In this document: positions 18,025-30,400 of the stretch, piece by piece
Layout: every line of letters starts with the position of its first letter
Numbering within the stretch: position 1 is the stretch's first letter
DNA from: Quercus robur
Taxonomy: Eukaryota > Streptophyta > Magnoliopsida > Fagales > Fagaceae
Reading direction: 5' to 3'
Assembly (NCBI RefSeq): GCF_932294415.1
Contig: NC_065542.1
Span: forward strand, 46,961,942-47,025,941
Length of the DNA stretch: 64,000 nt
Made by a program: the position numbers and the translations under genes
Notes under the pieces: model-generated
Told to the model about the DNA's origin: nothing
The model's input: only the letters and a program-made list of their open reading frames with translations
Database searches by the model: none

Positions 18025-19067
18025 AACCATCATAATAAATCTTAGAAATTTACATCAAGTGAAAATGTATAATGAAATTGAAATTATAAAACTACTTAAA
18101 AAATGCATGTGAAAATATTAATGAAAACTATTGTGGGCGTCAAAAACACTCTAAGCTAACTCAGGCACAAATGTTCTTGATTTACACAACAAATTTCTAA
18201 AAAATGGGGAAGAGATACACAGTGGGAAGATCAAGCAGATAATTAGAAATAGAAATAAGCAGAATTAAGCTTTCATATATATAGAAACAATGTTCCCAAA
18301 GTATAGAGGAAAGAATCAAAGGAACAAATGTATAAGAAAATACTCTCACTCTCTCTCTAGTTCTTCCTCAGACTTTCTCTCTCTATTTTTTCTGAATCCC
18401 CTCTCCTATTACCCTCCTCCTCCTTTTATAGCAATTTCCATCATCCTCTAGCTGTCGAGCTCCCAGCTGGATTTGGAGGATACTTGTCCAATTAGCACGC
18501 TGCCCTGCCATTTCTTGATCATGAAGAAGAACTTTTAGGGGCGTTTTCACTACTTAGACCAATCATTCAGCATTTAATGTGGTTGACATTAGGTAAGAGA
18601 TCTCATTAATGTGGAGGTGACTGTTTCATTGGGTTCTGTATTTTCTTTGTCGTGTCCTTCGGAAAAGATGTAGGAGATGGGTGGTCCTACATGAGGGAGG
18701 AAGTTGCTATCTTAGGTACCTTAGTGACCTCGGAAAGAAGGGTTAGAGGGGTTACCTCGGCTATGATTCTTGGGAAGGTTGCTGTCCCGGATCTCCATGG
18801 TTGTAAGCCTAGCTGGTTCCTTTCCACCAATAGGCCATTTCATCTATAATCATACCTTGAGCTGAGCATGTTCCTTGAATTTACCTCTTAGGCTTTGGTC
18901 TTTGGGTCGAATCAGAGTTCCCCCCCCCCCCCCTCCCAAAACTATTATTAAGAAGTTGATGGATCAATGTAGAAATTAGAAATTTAGTTGATTTAAGTGT
19001 AGCATAAGCTCAAAAGCCTTTTTTTTTTTTTTTTTTTTTTTTTAATGAGAATACTTTCATTTCATCC
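18025..19067. other. Unrecognised, possibly LTR-derived DNA
   Basis: No gene. The part 18125-18900 is richer in GC and ordered sequence than its surroundings and lies upstream of the Transposase_32-type relic, so it may be an LTR or untranslated part of the same element. No second LTR copy, primer site or target duplication was found. A C-run is at about 18919-18932 and a T-run at 19018-19043. Confidence 0.3.
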
Positions 19068-19218
19068 AATTTTGGGGTTGATGCTTTTTCCATTCATAGA
19101 AATACCTAGGAGTGTGACGAGATATAGCACAAAAAAATTAACACCCCCACATATGCATAAATCTCATCACACTCCTAAGTATATTTCTATAATTGAAAAA
19201 TGCATCAACTCCAAATTT
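19068..19218. repeat. Long foldback with arms of about 63 bp
   Basis: The arm 19068-19129 and arm 19154-19218 are reverse complements over almost their full length with scattered mismatches. Shared landmarks are GTTGATGC, ATAGAAATA and TAGGAGTGTGA. The loop is only about 24 bases. A transcript would form a stem of about 60 bp with few bulges. It may be a MITE or a small-RNA-producing hairpin. Confidence 0.75.
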
Positions 19219-19481
19219 GGCTTGTTCTTTTGCTTCCCTTAAGTCTCCACCCCCCACCCCCCCCACCCCTTTTAACTCTTTTCTATTCTCTCTTCTTCTT
19301 TTTTTCTTTTTTTCTTTTTTTTTTATAAATAAAAACTTCATCATGTTTATATAGAAAAATTGTAAAATGATGTAACTTTCAATTGTTTGCACTCTCTACT
19401 ATCAATATAAAATATACAATGATATAGTACGGATTTTCCTCTTCCTAAACACTTTGTTGGTGTTGTGGTATTTGTTTTGCA

Positions 19482-20518
19482 GTGGCTCCAAAATCATCAT
19501 CCTCCAAAGCTAAAGCAAAAACATCCTCCAAGAGATGTAAGTTGTCTAACTTTAATCCTAAAATCTTTGTTATTGAAGAAGCTTATCAGGCATACTTGTA
19601 AATCTTCAAATCTGCTCCAATAGTTGTAGAGCTTGTGGTAGATGTCAGATCCTTCAATGGCACTTCCATTTTTACTACTCTGAGGGATTGAGGATGGGAA
19701 CCAATTTTCTCATCTTTCAATGAGTCTCTTATCAAATAAATTATTCGGGAGTTCTATACAAACCTCATAAGTTCCGAAGAATGTGTGAAATGCTTTGTTA
19801 GGGGTGTTCGCTTCAAACTCACTACCCGGGATCAAATATCACCAGTATCGCCCTTAGTCCTTGGATTGACACATAGTCGTATGAAAGTTGTCGAACTCTG
19901 GGATTAGAAATTGTAGCAAGATTCTTGGGGGCTCATTACCATCTTGGAGTCTCCTCTATGACTACAAGCAGGTTTTCCATTGAAAATAAAGGTCTTCTAA
20001 ATATTTTGGATGCCAACTTTTATCCAATTGATCACCTCACCAATATCAACAATGGTCATGCTCGCTTTCTTTATGATCTTCTCAAGGGCAACACGATCGA
20101 CATTTGCTATCACATCTATCACTATGTTCATCAGCAAAGTGTTTGAAAGTCATCTAGAAATGGTCTTCCATTCCCTTCTTCTGTGATGGAGATTTGTGAT
20201 CATTTCAGTGTTCCTCGACCGGAGTCGTATACTTCCCTATATAGGTTTGGCCCCATAAATTCATCAACCCGTACTCGAATTCATGCACAAATTGAGAAAG
20301 GCACCGCCAAAGAAAAGAGTTCCTCTAGAGAAAAAGGAACATATAGTCAACGTCCTTCTCCTGGATCCGGTGGTGTTGATGTAGGCCTTAATGAAGAGAT
20401 TGAACGTATGGTTGAAGAAGGGGCTCTGCCTCCTTTTGGGGTGTTCGACATTCAAGATATGTTTGAAGAACTCTCTCTCCAAATTGCTTTTGGTTTCTCT
20501 CAAATTGACTCTTAGTTC
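19482..20518 (+). pseudogene. Broken Transposase_32-type plant transposon protein gene
   Basis: Translated pieces resemble the putative plant transposon protein domain (Transposase_32, PF20167). They run in order: a start-like APKSSSSKAKAKTSSKR (ATG now GTG), RSFNGTSIFTTLRD, IIREFYTNL, FVRGVRFKLTTRDQISPV, then GAHYHLGVSSMTTSRFS...LLNILDANFYPIDHLTNINN (frame at 19925-20146) and EICDHFSVPRPESY (20183-20515). Stops and frameshifts interrupt it, including TGA at 20144-20146, so it is dead. Such proteins are carried by plant LTR elements whose function is unclear. The family call is from pattern memory. Confidence 0.55.
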
Positions 20519-20551
20519 TGAGACGTCTATGCTCGTTTTGATGGTCTAGAC

Positions 20552-20720
20552 CAAGGTTTTGAATTCCGTGTCATTCTGGCCGGAATGACCATAATATTTT
20601 GTTCCAGTGTGTAATTCGGTGCAACCCCTCAGTTCCGTCTTGCTTTAAATTCCGGCATATTTTGGCCTAAATCAGTATATCGGCCGAAATACTTGTTCCA
20701 TATTGAAATTATAACATAGT
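20552..20720 (+). mobile_element. Truncated hAT-like terminus
   Basis: The start CAAGGTTTTGAATTCCG closely resembles the terminus of the complete hAT-like element at 34811 (CAAGGTTTTGAAACCCGG). CCGG- and GGCCGAAAT-type motifs follow. No matching opposite end or 8-bp duplication was found, so it is a fragment with an unknown right limit. Confidence 0.45.
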
Positions 20721-21199
20721 GAGAGAGTGAAAAATAAGGATTTCACCAAAAACAAAAGAAAAATTAGGAAGAGAGATGGAAGTAACAGATAGGAAAAAAT
20801 GATATAAAATATTTATAAATATGAACTGACCAAATTGTTCTGCAACAAAAATGCAGAGGATGACATTGAAGGTGGTGTTAGACAAGGAAAGCAAGAACTT
20901 GGTACACTTGCTAGCTCTAAAAAACAAAAGAAGGAGAAAGAGGATGGTGGAAAAGAAGAAATTGAAATAACAAAATGTGAACAACAAGCAGTGGAGAAGG
21001 AAGGAGAGGCTGAGAGAGTAGAAGAGCATTGGGATGAAAAAAAAAAAAAAATTAATTTGAGTTGACAAGACACGTGTTCTTTGACAGGTAAGGAGAGGGA
21101 GGAAAAAAAGGAAAAAGAAAAACGAAATAGAGTTGTAATGTATGTTGCGTTTGGGCTTGGGGGGGTTTTAAGCCCATCTCAATCCAATTTAAATTAGCA
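20721..21199. other. Purine-rich spacer
   Basis: Purine-rich on the plus strand with many GAA/AAG triplets. The open frame 20835-21065 is composed of K, E and G with no domain, and looks like composition rather than a gene. Confidence 0.4.
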
Positions 21200-21648
21200 C
21201 AAATTAAGTTGTAGCCAATATAAAATTAATTAATATCATTAAATATTAATATAATATATTTTTTTGAGCCTCAAATACTAATATAATATGTTTCTAAACA
21301 AAAACACCTATAATAATAATATTATTATTATAAGTAGTTGGACAAAAACTTTGAGAATTATATATATATAATTAAGTTGTAGCTCAGTATAAAATTAATT
21401 AATATCATTAAATACTAATATGTTTCTAAACAAAAACACCTATAATAATATTATTATTATAATAATAAAAATAGTATTTGGACAAAAACTATGAGAATTA
21501 TATATATATATATATAAAATTAAGTTGTAACCCTATATAAAATTAATTAACATCACTAAATACTAATATGTTTCTAAACAAAAATACCTATAATATTATT
21601 ATTATAATAATACAAATAGTAGTTGGACAAAAACATTGAAAATTATAT
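21200..21648 (+). repeat. AT-rich tandem repeat, three units of about 140-170 bp
   Basis: Three successive units each contain AATTAAGTTGTA, TATAAAATTAATTAA, CACTAAATACTAATATG or a variant, TTTCTAAACAAAAA, an ATAATATTATTATTAT palindrome and TTGGACAAAAAC. Unit starts are near 21203, 21371 and 21519. The array ends where LINE sequence begins. Confidence 0.75.
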
Positions 21649-21678
21649 AATGTTGATTTCAAAAGAAGAATTTTTGAA

Positions 21679-24600
21679 ATGGCTATTAATCATCGCCCTT
21701 CTATTTTGGTTGTGACGGAGACGAGGGTCGGTGGAGACAGAGCCGGAAAAATTATTGAAGGCTTGCCATTTGACAGTTACATTACCACGGATACAATCGG
21801 CTACGCCGGGGGACTGTGGATACTCTGGAGAACGGAAGATGTGGATGTTTCTCCCCTTTCAACTACTAAGCAGGAGATTCATACTTTTATTAAGGTGCGT
21901 TCTACTAATCTAATCTGGCTTATGTCTGCAATTTATGCTAGTCCTCGATTAGCTGAAAGAAGAATTTTATGGGATAATTTAAAAATTGTGGCTCCCTCCA
22001 TAAATTACCTTGGCTCATGTTGGGAGACTTTAACGAAGTTCTGTGTGGAGAGGATAAAATTATTGAAGGCTTGCCATTTGACAGTTACATTACCACGGAT
22101 ACAATCGGCTACGCCGGGGGATTGTGGATACTCTGGAGAATGGAAGATGTGGATGTTTCTCCCCTTTCAACTACTAAGCAGGAGATTCATACTTCTATTA
22201 AGGTGCGTTCTACTAATCTAATCTGGCTTATGTTTGCAATTTATGCTAGTCCTCGGTTAGCTGAAAGAAGAATTTTATGGGATAATTTAAAAATTGTGGC
22301 TCCCTCCATAAATTACCTTGGCTCATGTTGGGAGACTTTAACGAAGTTCTGTGTGGAGAGGATAAGTTTGGGGGAAATCAAGTAAACCTTAATAGAGCTC
22401 TAGAGTTCAAGGGGTGCTTAGATGAGTGTAATATGATAGACTTGGGTTTTGCGGGACCTAAATACACGTGGACGAATCGTAGGCCCATCTCAAGCCTTAT
22501 TTTGGAAAGAATTGATAGGTGCTTTGCCAACCCAATGTGGAGGATCCTTTACCCAGAAGCTGTAGTAACCCATTTACTTAGAATTTTCTTGGATCATTGC
22601 TCGGTGCTTATCAAATTATGTAAATCTAGTGCCAATCATCTAAACAAGCCTTTCCGATTCCAAACGATGTGGCTGCTTCATCCGGATTTCCCAAGAGTAG
22701 TGCAGCAAGCCTGGGCTGAGGATAGAGCATTACATATAGCAACTTCAGATTTTATAGATAAAGCAAAAAAATGGAATGTGGAAGTTTTTGGGAATCTCTT
22801 TGCAAAAAAAAGGAGAGTGTTGGCAAGACTGAACGGTGTGCAGAAAGCCCTTGCTGATAACCCTTGTGATTTTTTGATGGACCTAGAAAATCAGCTTGTG
22901 TCAGAGTACTCTCTAATTCTCATGCAAGAAGAGGAGTTTTGGGCTCTTAAGTTCAGACTTAATACAGCCACTTTTGGGGACTGAAACACGTCCTTTTTTC
23001 ATGTCTCCACAGTTGTGAGACGTCATAGAAATAAAATAAGATGTATCAAGGACACTGTAGGGAATTGGCTTACGGAGGAAAACGAGGTAAAGGAGTATAT
23101 CAGGAATGGGTTTAAAAGCTTGTATACCACGAAGCTGACGCTTTCAGCTAGGACCTCGGATGTCTCAACTTTCTCTTGCTGTTTTCTTACATCAGAGGAT
23201 AGAGCAAAGATAGATTGTGAACTCAGTATGGAGGAGATCAAATCTGGACTTTGGGCCCTTAAGCCTTTTAAGGCTCCTGGACTCGATGGCCTTCATGCGG
23301 GGTTCTACCAACATTTCTGGTTAGAGGTTAGAAGCTCTGTTTGTGAGGAAATTAAAAGAATTTTTGAACATGGAATGGTGTCGAGTTATCTAAATGAGAC
23401 ACTGATTTCATTGATTCCTAAATGTCAAAATCCAGAATCTTTGAGTAATTACAGGCCCATCAGCTTATGTAACTCAGTTTACAAAGTGGTTTCGAAGATC
23501 ATTGTGGCATGTATTAGACCTTATCTTAGTAACTTGATCTCGCCTGTGCAGATTGCCTTTGTGCCTGGTCGAAGAGGTACAGATAATGTTCTTATTGCTC
23601 AAGAACTTTTCCATGCCTTGGATAAAAAAAAGGGAAGAATAGGCTTTATGGCAATAAAGCTGGATTTAGAAAAAGCTTATGATAGATTGGAATGGAGCTT
23701 CATCTATAGAGTTTTGCAAGCTTTTCAGTTTCCCCCAAAAATCCTTAAGATTATTATGAGCTGTATTACATCTCCTAAAACAACCATCTTGGTGAGTGGG
23801 GGTGCCTTAGAGCCTTTTGAGCCTACGAGGGGCATTAGACAGGGATACCCTTTCTTTTCGCGGATGATATCATTTTATTTTGCAAGGTTGATCTCGCTGC
23901 TTGTGAAGCAATATTAGAAGTGCTTGAGAAACTTTGTGCAGAATCCGGGCAAAAAATGAGCTCAAAAAAGTCCCGTATATATTTTTCTCCAAATGTTAAT
24001 GAAAGCTTGAAGGAGGAAGTTTGTGATAAATTGGGCATATGGGAGACTCGTGACATTGGGAAGTACCTGGGCTTCCCGATAAGGCATAGAGGGGCTGCGA
24101 GGAATCCTTACAAATTTATAGTGGAGAAGGTCATGAGCAAACTGGCGAGGTGGAGGGCTAAATACCTCTCCTTTGCTGGTCGGACGGTGTTGATTAAGTC
24201 TGTGATGTTAGCCATCCCAAATTATGTGATGCAAGAGGTGGCTTTACCAGTCCATATATGTGAAAAATTAGATAAAGTTAATTGGGATTTTCTATGGGGC
24301 TTCACAAGTGAAAAAAAGAGAATGCACATGGTGGGTTGGAGCAAAATTGTAAGGCCCAAAGAAGAAGGGGGTTTAGGGATACAAGCGGCCAGGGCAAAAA
24401 ATATAGCTTTGCTTTCAAAATTGAATTGGAGGATGTACCATGAACAAAATGCTCCGTGGGTTGAGGTATTACTTAAAAAGTATTGCTCCTCTTCGAGAAT
24501 GAGGTCAAGGAACCCGGAAAATCTACCTTCATCACCTAATTGGAAAGCTATCAACTTGGGGTTTCCCATTTTTATGAAAAGGATTTGTTGGGGACTAGGT

Positions 24601-25941
24601 AATGGCCATGGGGTCAGGGCTTGGTTGGATAATTGGATTAATGGTGATTCCCTCCGAGGCATGATAAAAGGACCCTTAAGGCAAGGAGATCAAGGATTAA
24701 CAGTGGCGGACTTGTGCCATGGTCACGAATGGAGATGGGATCTCCTTTCCTTTGAGTTGTCGAATTCAATAAAAAATAAAATTAAAGTTGTTCCAGTTCA
24801 GTTGTTTGGAAATAGGACTGATTCTATCATGTGGAAGTACTCCAAAGATGGAGATTTTTCCACAAACTCGGCCTACCAGCTAGCTAATGAAGATAGCACA
24901 ACTGAAAATCAGTTTCAAGGGCAGTGGCTTGGGAAACTTGATGCTCTTCCAAAGATCATAAGCTTTCTTTGGCTATGTATTCATGGTAGTATTCTTGTTA
25001 AAAGTGTGTTGGCAGCTAGAGGTATTAATTGTGGTAAGAATTGTCCATTGTGTATTCGGCATGAGGAAACCATTGTTCACCTTCTTTGAGAGTGTGAAGT
25101 TGCTCGGGACCTGTGGTATAGATTCGGTGTACCTGCCTCACACATAAACTCTTTCAATGAAGACTTTGAAACTTGGCTTAAAATAAATTGTTTAAGCACA
25201 ATTAGGCACAATACATCTGTTCCTTGGAGTATTTTGTTTGTTTTTGCGGTTTGGTGTCTATGGAAGAATAGGAATAAAGTAGTGTTTGGAAACACCATTC
25301 CGAATCCCAGGTTGGATAAAGAGTGTATTGTTCAAGCAAGGGAGTATTTTTTCTATGTGAGTAAAAGCCGCCAAGCTTCTTCCAGAATTGCTATCCCTGT
25401 CAAATGGACTAAGCCATTAGGTGGTTGGCATAAGCTTAACATGGATGGAGCGTCGTGTGGAAACCCAGGTAAGGCCGGTGGTGGAGGAGTTATTAGGGAC
25501 TGCCATGGAGATTGGGTTAAGGGGTTTTCGAGATCAATTGGGCATACTACTAGTGTCATGGCTGAGTGGTGGGCATTGCATGATGGCCTGAATTTGGCCA
25601 TTCAATTGGGAATAAGCCAGCTAGAAATAGAACTTGATGCCAAGGTGATTGTGGAAATGCTCCAAAATACAAACTGTCCTAACAGAAATTATACTACTTT
25701 ACTGTGTGATTGCAGGTGTCTCATGGCCAAGTTCAGGCAGGTTCGGGTGGGACATGTGTTTAGAGAGGCGAATAAATGCGCCGACCTTTTGGCTAAGAGG
25801 GGTTGTTCCTTGATGGAGAATTTTGTAGTGTTTGATACCTCTCCCTCTGATGACTTAAATGTATTGCTTGAAGCTGATAGGAATGGTTTGTATTATTATA
25901 GGCATGTTGCCAATACTTTAGCCTCTGTGGCCTTTTTGTAG
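21679..25941 (+). pseudogene. LINE ORF2 relic (endonuclease, RT, RNase H)
   Basis: The endonuclease part includes ILVVTETRVGGDRA, WLMSAIYASPRLAERR and LGDFNEVLCGEDKF. RT landmarks are LISLIPKCQNPESLSNYRPI, AFVPGRRGTDN, IKLDLEKAYDRLEWS and GIRQG. RNase H (25430-25830) shows LNMDGASCGNPGKAGGGG, MAEWWALHDG, IELDAK and NKCADLLAKRG with the expected acidic residues. Lesions: a one-base frameshift in the endonuclease; a 308-bp tandem duplication; TGA at 22982-22984 where R is expected in GDRNTSFFH; a frame-shifting deletion after GIRQG (about 23847) joining directly to the LFFADD region; TGA at 25087-25089. It cannot make protein. Confidence 0.9.
21748..22365 (+). repeat. 308-bp tandem duplication inside the LINE endonuclease
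   Basis: Copy 1 is about 21748-22057 and copy 2 follows with a period of 308 bases (for example ATTATTGAAGGCTTGCC at 21751 and 22059). The copies differ at only about five sites, mostly C/T or A/G transitions. Both share the endonuclease frameshift. The boundaries share only a short A-rich microhomology. Confidence 0.92.
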
Positions 25942-26001
25942 TTGCTTTTCTGTTTAATCAAGTACCTATTTAACCAAAAATTTATATATATATATATATA
26001 T

Positions 26002-27096
26002 ATATAAATAGAGATAGGTTCAAGTTACACCTGGTGTAACTCTACAAGAGTTACACCTTTTTTAAGCCATAGATTTCCAAAAGATCTAACGGTAAAAAAA
26101 AATAGCATTAAATGCTAATTGATTTACACATTATTCACTTAATTAATAGCAGTTTTATTTCTCTCTCCATACTTATTGTTTAAAACATTATATATATATA
26201 TATATATATTCTTTTTTTGGCATATATTTACAATACTCTTTTACCCTACATCTTCTTCTACCAGACTACCACTACTACTCTCTCTTTCCTTGTACGTGTC
26301 TGCCATATCTTTCTTTGTTTTCCTTTTTCTTTCTAAGTCTTTGTTCCTCCTCTCTGTTCTCTTGCGCCACTTTCAGATTGGACCTATTATCTTCCCCACC
26401 TTACTTTTTTTTTTATTTTTTTATTATCTCAATGTAGTTTCATCTAGAGCTTCTTTTTTCTTTTTTCCGCTAGGTAATATTTGACACCCATAACTCTTGA
26501 AACCCAAAGAAGAAAAAAATGGAAGAGAAAATTTGAAAACAAACTTTGAATTAGAAAAGTAATAGAAAATTAATTGTAATTGTGTTGTTGTTCCTGAGTT
26601 TCAGTTTGTAAAGTGGATTAGTTTTAATGGGCAAATAGATCTAACGAAGATTACTGGTTCAGAGAGTGTTGGTGCCCCTCCAAAGCCATAGTTTGTGGTA
26701 GTTCTTAACTTTGTGAGACTTATTCTCTCATTCAAGAAGAATAAAAGAGATTAAAATTACAATCAAATTGATGATATGGTAGTAATTATCTGATGTTTAT
26801 AATTGCTGCTCCTGGTGTTAATGTTTTTTCTTGAACATTTTATGAAAATGGACGAGGAAAGTGATAGAGGAAAAATGAATTACAGTGAAATAAAGAGAGA
26901 GAAAAAGAGAGACAAGAAGTAATTAATTAGGAGAGAGTTAATAAGGATGCTATTAATTAGGTAAGTATTTAATGATGAGTTGAAAGAATTGTGTTTTCTT
27001 TTTAACCGTTAGATCTTTTGGAAATCTATGGCTTAAAAAAGGTGTAACTCTTGTAGAGTTACACCAGGTGTAACTTGAACCCATCTCATATAAATA
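26002..27096. mobile_element. MULE-type element with long terminal inverted repeats and 9-bp duplication
   Basis: Termini of about 85 bp are nearly perfect inverted copies: 26011-26095 (starts GAGATAGGTTCAAGTTACAC) and 27003-27087. The 9-bp ATATAAATA flanks the element at 26002-26010 and 27088-27096. Long inverted repeats with a 9-bp duplication are typical of Mutator-like elements. The 0.9-kb interior has no recognisable transposase. The terminal sequence resembles the satellite unit at 60.8-64 kb. Confidence 0.85.
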
Positions 27097-27438
27097 TATA
27101 TATGTAATAATCTAATGTGGGTAAGACATGAATATATACCCAAAATAACAATCAAATACTAGAAGATATCCCTACATCATCATTGGCTAAAAACAAAAAA
27201 ACAAATGATGCATGCTATCATGCTTTGTTTTTTGATGAAGCTAATGCCATATGTAAAGAAAGAAAAAATGAATGTAACCGACACAGACAGCGCACCTTGC
27301 CCTACAAGGCTACAATCAAGGCGGCGGTAAAAAGCAGTTTTTATTATTTATTTTCATAATTTACCCCAAGTCAAATTGCAATGCAACTCTCTTTCTTTCT
27401 TTTTGTCTCTTGTCGCTGGCTGACGTACAAATTTCTCC
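27097..27438. other. Spacer upstream of the DUF1644 gene
   Basis: No gene. It probably contains distal promoter sequence of the gene transcribed to the right. Confidence 0.4.
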
Positions 27439-30400
27439 TATAAATAAGTAATAAATAAATTTCAACCGTTTTCTATTTACTTTATTCATTCATAAATTCT
27501 CACAAATGCCAATTCCTTCACGCAATCAAAAAAAGAAAAAAAAAAAAATCTTATGATCTAAACCATTCCGGAGTCAGACCCAACGATTCAATAATTTCGT
27601 AATTCCTCATCTCATCTCATCTCATCTTTTTAATTAATTTACTATTATTCTGCTTTCATCCTTTATTTCTTTTGTTGGATCGGCAGATCTTCATCTTCTT
27701 CTTGTGTTGGAATTTGATGTGCACAATTTGGGGTTTTCTTAGGTTCTGGACACATTAATTTTCATCAAATAAAAAAAAAATTAAAAATTACTTGGGTTCT
27801 TAATTATAATAAGCCTAACCTATTTGAAAATTGATTTGTTGATTTTGCTTTGGTTATTGGTAAAATCCAATGATTGATTGGGCTTTAAAGGCTTATGAAT
27901 CGTCTGTTGGATTATAACTGCAAATTGATTATTGATTTTGATGGTTATCTTATGAGCAATATATTTAGTCTATATTGTAATTTCTTAATTTTATGCGCAT
28001 TTAGAATCTCCAAAATCCAACAGCAATGACATGATGGGTTTTTGTTTTTGTTTTTGTTCTATAAAAAAAAAAGAGGGTAAAATACAGTGACTACCATTTA
28101 GATTTGGGCTAATGCCAAGCATGGACAAAATTCTTAAGAGAAGTGAGGACTGGCGACCATACAACAATTTCATGTCGATAATGTTTACCTGCTTATGTGT
28201 TGTCTATAATTGATATTACCAATTAAAGTATCACAAGTTTTTTCAGAATTAGATTTGTTGGGTTTAGAACCGGTCTTGAACCGAACTGCATTTCCTTGAT
28301 CCCGTTTGTTTTCAATGGAATTTGTTATCTCTCGTTATTCGATTTGAAGTATACACTGCAATTGCACTTTACAATCATGTGATACGTATTTAGATTCAGA
28401 TGCTGAGTATGTGAGTATCACTTTTTGTTTGTTGTATAAATAAATGCAGGATTTTAAGATTTACTGATGATCTGGTGGCTTGTGAAGCCGTTGTAAAGCA
28501 ATTATTCAAGGCTGTATTCCTTCAACTTCTGTAGTACTTTTGCACTGCTTCATTATTTATAACATAATCAGAAGCATTGCATAGTGCTTGCCTTGTTATT
28601 TAGTGTATAAAGTGAAGTAAAGATCTGTATTTTTCAACTGGTAAAACACGTAGAGATTCAGAAGACTCAAGTAGGAAAAATATATAGAGCAACAGCTCCT
28701 CTTGGTGAGTATATATTTAGTTGATTTTTTTTTTTTTTTTTTTTTGATCGTGTAAGTTTTAGCCTCTCCTAATTCATTAATTGCTTTCACATTTCAAAAA
28801 AATATTTATTTTGTTATTTGTTGCCTTATTTTTTTTTACATCCTATTATTATATGGTTTAGTAGTGTTTATTGCTCTCACAATATATCTTTTCATTTGCC
28901 TTTTGCTCATGTTTGTAGCTTCTGTAATTATCTATTCATTAGTCAGAGTTGTGTTCATCTTGATCCATCGACAATGAAATTTGGGGACTTAAAATTTCCA
29001 ATGGGGGGATTTATCACTTTGATGGTGAGTGATCTTTGTATTAGTTAGATTTTGGTTTGGAATCAAAGGAAGTACTGGGTGGATTTGGATAGTAGCCATG
29101 GAGTTCTTTCTCATTGGGCTGGCTGGTTCTGTGTTCTAAAAGTTTCGTACAGTGGTAAAAATATCTTCTATGCATCATACTCATCTAGATGTAATTACTT
29201 TGAGGTTGTTTAGTTTCAGTAAGGCCTACTCATTTTGGCTCTTGTGCACATTGAACCTTATTGGGGCTAATTTTCTGGTAAGATGCTGGATGGAATTACT
29301 TTGAGGTTGTTTTTTTTTTTTTGCAAAAGACCTACTTATGTTCTGGTAAGATGCTAGTCATTTTCTTGGTTTAGTTTGGAGAGGTGGACTCAAAATGTGA
29401 TTTTGTGAATCTTCACTGTAAATTTAACGAGTAGACGAAAAGAATTTGATAGATAATAAAAGATTACTTGAGAAGGGTTCAAGACTATAAGCAGTGTTTT
29501 ATGATGGATATAATTGGATGCAAAAGTCTCAAGGATACCATCCAAAATGGATGAAAAATGTTCTTTACTTGGTACTAACATGAAGTCTTGTAACATAAAA
29601 TATATATATGCACATTAAACATTTAGCCCCTTGTATATGGTTCCAAACCTGCACATTGGGTTGACAGAGGACATAAATTCTTGGCTTGTGAAATGTAATG
29701 ACTAGCAGCACTAGCATCCTTAAGGTTCATGGATGTTGTGAAGATATAAAATTAATTCAAGGGCAGTTTATATACTTTACCAGTAATAAGCATAGAAATT
29801 CTCTCTTTGGGCTCAGTGAGGGCCCTAAGGATTTTCCTTTTGGTTCAACTAGACCCTGTGGAGGCTGAACTCTCTTTTTAACTGGGTGGTTTGATTATAT
29901 CTAAATGAGGCTGAACTTATTATGAATAATTCATATATAGGTGTTGTACAGGGATTTAATTGGTCCACTTTATTTGCTAGGTATACTAGAAGAAAGGGGA
30001 TATTGATCTTAATCTTATATAATTAGAGTTGCTTGCCGTGATCTCTAGATCAAATGACCTGTCCTTTCCCATAAAAACTAGATGGAGGATGAGGTTGTAG
30101 GTTCATAACCCATTGAGTGCACTTGTATTTAAGTAATCATAATAATTAAATGAAGAGTAAAAAAAATCAGAAATCCCATTCTCTCTCTCTCTCGGGTCAC
30201 TGTTTGTTATCTTAAATTGCATGAATGTGTTAGGATAATAGCCTAGCCCTCCCAGAATAGCAATATTAGATACCCAGAAAAGAAAACATATTTTAGAAGT
30301 TAGAGGTTTGTGGCATGCAATGAAGGATAAGAAAAACACACTTAAGAAGTTAGAAGTAGGATAAGATGACTATTTTTTTTGCTAGATGTTTGTGCCATGC

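Larger units (their letters stand above)
21649..25975 (+). mobile_element. 5'-truncated L1-type LINE
   Basis: Non-LTR retrotransposon with endonuclease, reverse transcriptase and RNase H regions in order. It lacks ORF1 and the N-terminus of the endonuclease; sequence begins near 21649 in FKRRIFEMAINHRPSILVV. It ends after the ORF2 stop in a short 3' tail (CTATTTAACCAAAAATT). No clear target duplication because AT-rich repeats flank both sides. The LINE at 46066-52736 is related but separate. Confidence 0.9.

Noticed and set aside
20835-21065. 76-codon Lys/Glu-rich frame
   Set aside because: Composition follows the purine-rich strand; no start context, domain or splice signals.
28818-29048. 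Possible coding exon ending at a GTGAGT donor
   Set aside because: The donor is good but the frame has no domain and lies in the leader of the DUF1644 gene; at most an untranslated exon.
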